Assembly (NCBI GenBank): GCA_050299335.1
Contig: JBNKVT010000030.1
Span: 75,666 to 139,665, forward strand
Origin: JBNKVT01 sp050299335
GTDB taxonomy: Bacteria > Pseudomonadota > Alphaproteobacteria > Rhodobacterales > Rhodobacteraceae
DNA: 64,000 bases
Reading direction: 5' to 3'
Shown in pieces: positions 57,936 to 64,000 of this stretch (its first letter is position 1; every line of letters begins with the position of its first letter). The notes beneath the pieces are model-generated. The model searched no databases. It was not told the origin of the DNA and saw only the letters and a program-made list of their open reading frames with translations. Position numbers and translations under genes: made by a program.

Positions 57936-59036
57936 ATGGCATTTCTTCATCGACAGGACTTCAGGCTTCGGACGGCCCTGCTGGCAGGTTTCAGCGCATT
58001 GGCGCTGGGGGCCTGCAGCGATCTTCCCGGCGGCAGCGAACAGACCGGCGCGCGCGCAAGCGGCACGCTGAACATCGGCGGCCCCCGCGAGGTCGAGGCG
58101 CCGGACGCTTACGCGACCGAGGCCCGCGCGCTCTGGGACGGACGGCCGAGCTTCGGCGGCGTATGGATCGCCGCCCCCGATGTGACGACGCCGGAACAGG
58201 TACGGATCGAGAACCTCGCCAATGGCCAGGTGATCAAGGCAGCACTCTACCGGCGCGAGCGCGATCTGCCGGGGCCGAAGATCCAGGTCTCGATGGATGC
58301 CGCCAAGGAACTTGGGATGCAGGCCGGAGCGGCCGTCGATCTCAGGGTCGTGGCAATCCGCAAGGAAGAGGTCGCGCCGCCCGCACCGGTTGCAAACCCC
58401 GAGCCGCTCGAAGGCGAGACCATAGTCGCCTCTGCCGGAGCCGCCGATGCCGCGTTGGTTGATGCGGCCGATGGCACCGAACCGGCGGTCATTGCAGTCA
58501 CCGAAGGCGAGGCACTGCCCGAGATCACCGCCAGCACCGAAATCGCTTCCCTGCCGGTCGGCGATGTCGGAGCCGAGGTTCCGACCCTGACCACCGCCAC
58601 GGTCGATGCGATGAAATCGACTCGCTCGCACGCGTCAGAGGCCGTCCGCCTTGCCGCCGCCTCGGCGATCGAAGCGCGGGCGCTTGCCGCCGCGACCGAG
58701 GCCGGGATCGTCTCCGATGCAGATCCTGCGGATCCCATCGACGGCGACCTTGTCGCGGCGACCCTTGCCGCCACGCCGGCAACCACCGAAGCTGCAGCCC
58801 AGCCTGCCGCCGAGCCGCTGAAATATCCCTTCATCCAGGTGGCGACCGCCGCCAGCGAGGCGCTGGCCAATGACGCCATCGCCCGGCTGAAGGCCGCCGG
58901 TCTCGAGGCCAGAAGCCGCCAGTCCGGGGACAGCTTCGGCATCGTCGTCGGCCCCCTGACCAGCGCCCAGCAGCAGACCGCCGCACTCGCCAAGGTCAAG
59001 GAACTGGGCTATGGTGACGCCTTCCTGACCAAGTAG
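57936..59036 (+). CDS. SPOR domain-containing lipoprotein-like protein
   Basis: A 366-residue protein: basic N-terminus, hydrophobic signal ending LALGACSD (possible lipobox Cys27), a short conserved region (YATEARALWDGRPSFGGVWIAAPDVTTPEQVRI..L.NGQV, RlpA-like), a long Ala/Glu-rich linker, and a C-terminal SPOR domain (FIQVATAASEALANDAIARLKAAGLEARS...GIVVGPLTSAQQQTAALAKVKELGY). SPOR domains bind denuded septal peptidoglycan. It precedes dacA and tmk in a common Rhodobacteraceae order. AGGAGA ribosome site. Confidence 0.85.
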   Translation: MAFLHRQDFRLRTALLAGFSALALGACSDLPGGSEQTGARASGTLNIGGPREVEAPDAYATEARALWDGRPSFGGVWIAAPDVTTPEQVRIENLANGQVIKAALYRRERDLPGPKIQVSMDAAKELGMQAGAAVDLRVVAIRKEEVAPPAPVANPEPLEGETIVASAGAADAALVDAADGTEPAVIAVTEGEALPEITASTEIASLPVGDVGAEVPTLTTATVDAMKSTRSHASEAVRLAAASAIEARALAAATEAGIVSDADPADPIDGDLVAATLAATPATTEAAAQPAAEPLKYPFIQVATAASEALANDAIARLKAAGLEARSRQSGDSFGIVVGPLTSAQQQTAALAKVKELGYGDAFLTK

Positions 59037-59063
59037 CGGCCCCGGGGGCCAAAGGGGGCGGGC

Positions 59064-60263
59064 GTGCGCACCGGATTGTTCTTGATATCCCTTCTTTCGG
59101 GCAGTGTCCTTGCGGGCGCTGCCCTGGCCATTGACACCATCGCCCGCTCGGCCATGGTGATCGACCACGATACCGGGACGGTGTTCCTGCGCAAGAATGC
59201 CGAAGAGCCGCTCCCCCCGGCCTCGATGTCGAAACTGATGACGCTTTACATGGTGTTCGAAGCCCTCGCCGAAGGTCGCATCAGCCTTGACGACGAATTC
59301 CGGGTCTCGACCAAGGCCTGGCAGATGGGCGGATCGAAGATGTTCCTCCGCGAGGGCAACTCGGTCTCGATCGAGAACCTGATCCACGGGGTGATCGTGC
59401 AATCGGGCAACGATGCCTGCGTCGTTCTCGCCGAAGGGCTGGCCGGAACGGAAGAGGAGTTCGCCCATCGTATGACCGTCCGGGCCCGCGAGTTGGGCAT
59501 GCTGCATTCCACCTTCGCCAATGCCACGGGCTGGCCGCATCCAGACCACCGGATGAGCGCCGAGGACCTGGTTTTTCTCGCCACCCGACTGATCCGCGAC
59601 TTCCCGCAATATTACCGGTTCTTCGGCGAGCTGGAATTCGAATGGGCCGACATCGTGCAAAAGAACCGCAACCCGCTGCTGACCCTCGGGATCGGCGTCG
59701 ACGGGCTGAAGACCGGGCATACCGAAGAAGCGGGCTATGGTCTCGTTGCCTCGGCAGCGCGGGACGGTCGGCGGGTGACGCTGATGATCTCGGGGCTGAA
59801 TTCCGAGCGCGAACGGCTGGAAGAGGGCGAGAAACTGCTGAACTGGGCTTTCCGTGAATTCTTCTCACAGGCGCTCTACGAGGCCGGGGAACCGGTGATC
59901 GAGGCCGAGGTCTGGCTGGGCGAGGAAAAGACGGTGCCGCTGGTCCCCGACCGCGATCTCGCCGCCATCGTACCCTATTTCGGCAAGGACGATCTCGCGG
60001 TCGAGGTGGTCTATGTGGGCCCGATCGAAGCGCCGGTTGAGAAGGGCGCAGAGCTGGGCACGCTGGTGGTGACGGCGCCGGAGATCGGCGAGACCCGCTT
60101 TTCTCTGGTCGCCGGGGCGGATGTCGCTCGTGGCGGGTTCCTGCGGCGGGTCGAGACCTCGGCTCAGGTGCTGATGCGAAAGGCGCTGAGTTTCGGGGTC
60201 GAGAAGGTCTCGGGCGTGGTTGCCGATGATGGGGCCTCGGCCGAAAACGTGCCGACCAACTAG
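59064..60263 (+). CDS. dacA: D-alanyl-D-alanine carboxypeptidase (PBP5/6 type)
   Basis: A 399-residue low-molecular-weight PBP: signal peptide (about 1-22), SxxK at Ser54-Met-Ser-Lys57, SGN at 114-116 (QSGNDACV) and KTG at 216-218 (LKTGHTEEAGYG), then the C-terminal PBP5-type domain and an amphipathic end for membrane attachment. It trims the terminal D-Ala from peptidoglycan. Starts GTG at 59064, 27 bases after the SPOR gene. Confidence 0.94.
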   Translation: MRTGLFLISLLSGSVLAGAALAIDTIARSAMVIDHDTGTVFLRKNAEEPLPPASMSKLMTLYMVFEALAEGRISLDDEFRVSTKAWQMGGSKMFLREGNSVSIENLIHGVIVQSGNDACVVLAEGLAGTEEEFAHRMTVRARELGMLHSTFANATGWPHPDHRMSAEDLVFLATRLIRDFPQYYRFFGELEFEWADIVQKNRNPLLTLGIGVDGLKTGHTEEAGYGLVASAARDGRRVTLMISGLNSERERLEEGEKLLNWAFREFFSQALYEAGEPVIEAEVWLGEEKTVPLVPDRDLAAIVPYFGKDDLAVEVVYVGPIEAPVEKGAELGTLVVTAPEIGETRFSLVAGADVARGGFLRRVETSAQVLMRKALSFGVEKVSGVVADDGASAENVPTN

Positions 60264-60264
60264 G

Positions 60265-60885
60265 ATGGCACTCGGAACCTTCCTGACCTTCGAGGGCATT
60301 GACGGTTCTGGCAAGAGCACCCAGGCGCGGCGTCTGGCGGCCGCGCTGGAGGCGGAGGGCCGCGAGGTAGTGCTGACCCGCGAGCCCGGGGGCTCGGCGG
60401 GGGCGGAGGAAATCCGGCGGCTGCTGGTCGAGGGCCATCCGGGGCGCTGGTCGCCCGAGACCGAAATCCTGCTTTTCACCGCCGCCCGCCGCGACCATCT
60501 GGAACGAACGATCCTACCCGCGCTCAAGGCCAGAAAGGTGGTGATCTCGGACCGGTTCGCGGATTCGACGCGGGTCTATCAAGGCGTCCAGCATGCGGAA
60601 TTGCGACCGCTGGTCGACCTCCTCCACGCCTCGATGATCTCCATCGAGCCGCAGCTGACGCTGGTGATCGACATGGATCACGGCCTGGCACTGAAGCGCG
60701 GTCTGGCGCGGAAGTCGGGCGAGGACCGCTTCGAGGAAAAAGGCGCGGCTTTTCAGGAGAAGCTTCGCGACGGGTTCCTGGACCTCGTGAAGGAGTTCTC
60801 CGAGCGCTGTGTGCTGATCGATGGGATGCGGTCGGAGGCGGAGGTAGCCGCTGACGTGCTGGCGGCGGTAAGGACGGTGCTCTGA
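60265..60885 (+). CDS. tmk: Thymidylate kinase
   Basis: A 206-residue P-loop kinase that converts dTMP to dTDP. Walker A FEGIDGSGKST (about 8-18), DR(F/Y) motif VVISDRFADSTRVYQG, TREPGGSAGAEEIRRLL, and the LID region LARKSGEDRFEEKGAAFQEKLRDGF. Its ATG is one base after the dacA stop, so the two are translation-coupled. holB, the usual next gene, is absent here. Confidence 0.96.
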   Translation: MALGTFLTFEGIDGSGKSTQARRLAAALEAEGREVVLTREPGGSAGAEEIRRLLVEGHPGRWSPETEILLFTAARRDHLERTILPALKARKVVISDRFADSTRVYQGVQHAELRPLVDLLHASMISIEPQLTLVIDMDHGLALKRGLARKSGEDRFEEKGAAFQEKLRDGFLDLVKEFSERCVLIDGMRSEAEVAADVLAAVRTVL

Positions 60886-61017
60886 GGGGCAAGCCCCGCC
60901 GACCGACTGGGGCGGACACGCGTCACACCGGAATACCGTGATGGGGTCAGGCGATTTCCCGATCTCTCGACGCAGCGGCGTCTTGAGCGGCTGGCGTCAT
61001 CGGGGCATAGTGGGGAC

Positions 61018-62505
61018 ATGATTTCAAAACGGTCATCGACAGCGCCGAACCGGCGCATGGTCCTTGCGGGACTGGCAGCGACCTCGGTCGCCGGGGCGGC
61101 AAAGGCCGAGGAACCACGGCCCAAACCGCGCCCACAGGCGCTGGGACGGGCGCAGACGGAAGACATCGCCGCGATCCTCGCCCGCTCGGGGCTGGCGGAA
61201 AAATGCGGTTTCGTGCTGTCGGACCTTGCCACCGGCAAGGTGATCCAGAGCCACAATCCGTCGAAGGAACTCCCCCCGGCCTCGGTGGCGAAGATCATGA
61301 CCGCCCTTTACGGGCTTGAGGGGCTGGGCAGGGACTACCGGTTCCATACCCGGGTGGCGGCGACCGGCCCGATCCGCGAAGGCACGCTGGAGGGCGATCT
61401 GATCCTGGTCGGTTCCGGCGACCCGACCCTCGATACCGACCGCCTGGCCGAGCTGGCGGGCAGCGTGGCCGCGCGCGGCGTCAGGCGGGTCTCGGGGCGC
61501 TACCTGGTGGCGGCGAACGCCCTGCCCTATCACCGCGAGATCGAACCCAGCCAGCCGGAATTCGTCAGCTACAACCCGGCGATCTCGGGCTGCAACCTGA
61601 ACTTCAACCGGGTGCATTTCCAGTGGCGGCGCGGCCAGGACGGCTATGCGCTGGCGATGACGGCGCGGGCGGAGCGGCATGACACACCGGTGCAGGGGGT
61701 CGATATGCAGGTGGTGAACCGGGTCGCACCGGTCTTCACCTATGAGGGGCGGCGCGGGCGCGATGCCTGGACGGTCTCGGCCCAGGCGCTGGGTCGCGAT
61801 GGCAGCCGCTGGCTGCCGGTCCGGACCCCGGAACGGTATTCCGGCGAGGTGTTCCGAACCCTGGCCTATGACCACGGCCTGCGCTTGCCGCCTTTCGAGA
61901 CCCTGTCGGGATCGGTGCGCGGAACCGAGATCGCCGCGGTGGAAAGCCCGCAATCGGCCACGATCCTCCGTGACATGCTGAAATACTCCAACAATCTGAC
62001 CGCCGAGGTGATCGGGCTCACATCCGCCCAGCGTCTGGGGCACGGGGCAGGCTCTATCCGGGACTCGGCCGGCGAAATGGCGCTCTGGCTGCGGCGCAGC
62101 CACGGAGTGTCGCGGATCCGGGTGCTGAACCATTCCGGGCTGACCGAGGACACGCATATCTCGGCCGCCGAACTGGTGCAGATCCTGCGCAATGCGCAGC
62201 GCTCTGGGATCGCCGAGCTCCTGCGCGACCATCCACTGTCCGGCCCGAACGGCGAGAAGGCCGGGCCGCCGGGTGTTGCGGTGGTGGCGAAGACCGGAAC
62301 GATGAACTTCATCCGGGGATTGTCGGGCTATATCACCATCGGCAGCGGACGGCGCTTCGGCTTCGCCATCCTCAGCGCCGATCCCTCCCGGCGCAGCCCC
62401 GATGACGGGATCGAACGGCCTGCCGGTGCCGGAACCTGGATGGCAAAGGCCAAGGAACAGGAGCGCGCGCTTCTGTGGTACTGGGCCCATGCGCTCAGCG
62501 CCTGA
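61018..62505 (+). CDS. dacB: D-alanyl-D-alanine carboxypeptidase/endopeptidase (PBP4 type)
   Basis: A 495-residue S13 peptidase with a Tat-like signal (NRRMVLAGLAATSVAGAAKA, cleavage near 30). SVAK at Ser89-Lys92, SNN in LKYSNNLTAEV, and KTG in VVAKTGTMNFIRGLSGY are all present, with the PBP4 insert domains between. It cleaves peptidoglycan cross-bridges and D-Ala ends in the periplasm. 132 bases separate it from tmk. Confidence 0.94.
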   Translation: MISKRSSTAPNRRMVLAGLAATSVAGAAKAEEPRPKPRPQALGRAQTEDIAAILARSGLAEKCGFVLSDLATGKVIQSHNPSKELPPASVAKIMTALYGLEGLGRDYRFHTRVAATGPIREGTLEGDLILVGSGDPTLDTDRLAELAGSVAARGVRRVSGRYLVAANALPYHREIEPSQPEFVSYNPAISGCNLNFNRVHFQWRRGQDGYALAMTARAERHDTPVQGVDMQVVNRVAPVFTYEGRRGRDAWTVSAQALGRDGSRWLPVRTPERYSGEVFRTLAYDHGLRLPPFETLSGSVRGTEIAAVESPQSATILRDMLKYSNNLTAEVIGLTSAQRLGHGAGSIRDSAGEMALWLRRSHGVSRIRVLNHSGLTEDTHISAAELVQILRNAQRSGIAELLRDHPLSGPNGEKAGPPGVAVVAKTGTMNFIRGLSGYITIGSGRRFGFAILSADPSRRSPDDGIERPAGAGTWMAKAKEQERALLWYWAHALSA

Positions 62506-62657
62506 CATCGCGGAAGAAACGGGTGACGCCAACGCGCCACGCTCCAGACTCGCATAACGTCGTCTCACCGATCGCCTCTTTGTGGAACCGCCAGCCCTGT
62601 GATAGACTTGGATAACGCACGAATACCTCACAAATTCGACAGATCTGCGAGCCCCCC

Positions 62658-63095
62658 ATGCGCCACACCCTCCCTTCCGCCCTGCCCTCCCTCATCGCCA
62701 TTGCCCTGATTGCCGGCTGCACCACACCCACCAACGGTGTCCCCGTCGATCCCGGTCCGGTTGCCATGGCGCCGGTGATCTGGAAAGAGAACGTCTCGCG
62801 CGCCACCCGCATCGCCGATTACAGCGAATGCAATGCCGCGGCTGTCGGCGGTCATCCGGCGATGCCCCAGGCCCAGATCGCTGCCCTTGCCCAGCAGATC
62901 GACCCCGAGACACTGGAGAACTTTCGCAACCGCTGCCTCAGGATCAAGGGCTATACCGTCACCGAGCGGCCAACCTGCTCACGCGATGACGTGCAATCCG
63001 GGCTCTTCGTGCGCTCGTCCGATATCGACACGCTGCCGCCGCTCGGCACGGTGAAATGCATGTATCCCGAGGCCGGGGGCTTTGTGACCGCGTGA
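62658..63095 (+). CDS. Hypothetical lipoprotein with four cysteines
   Basis: A 145-residue lipoprotein: signal MRHTLPSALPSLIAIALIAGCTTP (lipobox Cys21). The mature part has ATRIADYSECNAAAVGG and FRNRCLRIKGYTVTERPTCSRDDVQSG...VKCMYPEAGG; the four cysteines may form two disulfides. Small outer-membrane or periplasmic lipoprotein of unknown function. It overlaps the next gene as GTGA. Confidence 0.7.
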   Translation: MRHTLPSALPSLIAIALIAGCTTPTNGVPVDPGPVAMAPVIWKENVSRATRIADYSECNAAAVGGHPAMPQAQIAALAQQIDPETLENFRNRCLRIKGYTVTERPTCSRDDVQSGLFVRSSDIDTLPPLGTVKCMYPEAGGFVTA

Positions 63096-63445
63096 TCCGG
63101 TCGACATTTTACGGACTGAAGACCTGCGACACCTGCCGCAAGGCCCAGGCCGCGCTATCGGCGGCCGGGATCGCCTATAGCGTGGTCGACCTCAGGACCG
63201 ACGGCCTGCCGCCCGAAACCCTCTCCCGCTGGGTGGAAAAGCTTGGTTCCGGGACGCTGGTCAACCGCCGCTCGACCACCTGGCGCGGGCTTTCGGAGGA
63301 AGATCGGGCACGGGCGGCTGGCCCCGAGGCCATCGGTCTTCTCACCGACCATCCAACCCTGATCAAACGCCCGGTGATCGAGACCCCGGACGGCGCGGTG
63401 CGGGTCGGCTGGTCGACCGAGACCGCGAGGGCGCTTGGCGCCTGA
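63092..63445 (+). CDS. ArsC/Spx family thioredoxin-fold protein
   Basis: A 117-residue ArsC-like protein with a redox pair TCDTCRKAQAAL (Cys12, Cys15), DLRTDGLPPETLSRWVEKLGSGTLVNRRSTTWR, and LLTDHPTLIKRPVIETPDGAVRVGWS, the YffB/Spx-like core. Starts GTG at 63092, overlapping the lipoprotein stop. Could be an arsenate-reductase-like or regulatory thiol protein; the family is functionally diverse. Confidence 0.85.
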   Translation: MIRSTFYGLKTCDTCRKAQAALSAAGIAYSVVDLRTDGLPPETLSRWVEKLGSGTLVNRRSTTWRGLSEEDRARAAGPEAIGLLTDHPTLIKRPVIETPDGAVRVGWSTETARALGA

Positions 63446-63710
63446 GGCAATACCCCCTTCCGGTCCACAAACCATTTCGAGGACGCCCTCCGTCAAGGAT
63501 CAGCGCCCTGGGAGGTCGCGCGCATCGGCAGTTGCCCCGGGGCGGCCGTCTGCGGGGTGAATCGGGCCATCGCGCTTTCACCTTCCGGAAATCGCCGCAC
63601 CTGTCTGTTTGCTTGAACGGTGCTGGTCCGGGACGGTCGATCAGCGGCAATACTCTGGGCCAGCAAAACAAGGGGCGGCGAAGTTTTTTTAAGTCACCCG
63701 CAATTTTCCT

Positions 63711-63739
63711 CTTGCGAAGTGGAATCGCTGCGACTAGAC
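63711..63739 (+). promoter_or_regulatory. Putative rRNA operon promoter
   Basis: CTTGCG (63711-63716), 17-base spacer, CTAGAC (63734-63739), preceded by an A/T-rich tract AAGTTTTTTTAA that could act as an UP element. The following ACCCCTCCACCGCAGCG is typical of rrn leaders in this family. The region 63446-63700 holds no gene. Confidence 0.55.
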
Positions 63740-64000
63740 ACCCCTCCACCGCAGCGGTCGAGAGGCGCGCGGCGGCAAAAATTCTGAGGCAGTGGCAGCA
63801 AGCATCGCCAGATCGTTCGGCGGCGCGGGTTGTTTTTGTCTCTCCCCTTTCGGGGGGACGCTCTTTGACATTGCTATTTTAAGACGAAGAGATATGCGGG
63901 GTGTTTGGTTCGTTTCGACGGATTGGAGCTTTGCATGTCGGCCAGATAGGGGTTTCGGCCTCGATGATTCTGGTTAGTCAGCTTCACTGTTTGGCAGGTT
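63740..64000 (+). ncRNA. rRNA operon 5' leader (16S begins beyond the window)
   Basis: After the promoter, a boxA-like GCTCTTTGACA (63860-63870) and the AAGACGAAGAGATATGCGGG block lead to TTAGTCAGCTTCACTGTTTGGCAGGTT at the edge. This matches alphaproteobacterial 16S leaders as I remember them. The mature 16S sequence (AGAGTTTGATCCTGG) is not reached. Confidence 0.7.

Overview
The window is high-GC alphaproteobacterial chromosome, most likely from the family Rhodobacteraceae (Rhodobacterales). Evidence: an NADH dehydrogenase (nuo) operon interleaved with family-specific small genes (DUF5333, DUF5337, helix-hairpin-helix proteins); a SAM-II riboswitch before metZ; the order yceD-rpmF-plsX-fabH; glyQ-DUF6446-glyS; a mitochondrial-type NDUFS4 homologue; and an alphaproteobacterial rRNA operon leader at the right end. 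I cannot name the species.

Layout. 1-12.6 kb (minus strand): the start of the nuo operon, nuoA-B-C-D-E-F, with a clear promoter and a TTG start for nuoA. The operon carries passengers: two tandem sulfotransferases between nuoC and nuoD, a DUF559 nuclease cassette bounded by inverted palindromes between nuoD and nuoE, and about a dozen small membrane, lipoprotein, zinc-finger and DUF3291 genes before and after nuoF. nuoG and later genes would lie beyond the left edge. 12.7-23.4 kb: a membrane sensor-like protein, SAM-II riboswitch plus metZ, folE, an IS481 remnant, a glutathione transferase, an MbfA-type ferritin/iron exporter, an M48-type peptidase, a small catabolic cluster (dehydrogenase, Gfo/Idh/MocA, metallo-beta-lactamase fold) and a TacA-TacT-type toxin-antitoxin pair with palindromic operators. 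23.5-29.6 kb: protocatechuate 3,4-dioxygenase (pcaGH) with a GntR regulator, two TTGTATACAA-type sites and a divergent MetE-like methyltransferase; a TetR regulator with a palindromic operator; stress-type genes. 29.7-44.7 kb: mostly housekeeping genes (glycosyltransferase, M20 peptidase, cspA, msrB, olsB, pyrE-pyrC, glyQ-glyS, bamE, yceD-rpmF-plsX-fabH).

44.7-53.1 kb looks like an accessory block: GDP-mannose dehydratase, a glycosyltransferase, a 1414-residue secreted parallel beta-helix protein ending in a zincin-like HELGH motif, a small secreted partner translated by ATGA overlap, and an IS30-family remnant at its right edge. 53.1-64 kb: the NDUFS4 homologue, a candidate C-rich small RNA with terminator, a CtrA-type site, uvrB, an AT-rich GIY-YIG gene, a gene broken by a palindromic element, tRNA-Ser(UGA), the SPOR/dacA/tmk cluster, dacB, and the promoter and leader of an rRNA operon whose 16S gene would start just past the window.

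Most unusual points: the mobile-looking DUF559 cassette inside nuo; the beta-helix/zincin protein and its partner; an AT-rich in-frame insert in glyS; a 123-bp inverted intergenic repeat pair; the hairpin-spaced ribosome site of metZ; and a candidate sRNA at 53.4 kb. All calls are from reading the sequence; no searches were run.
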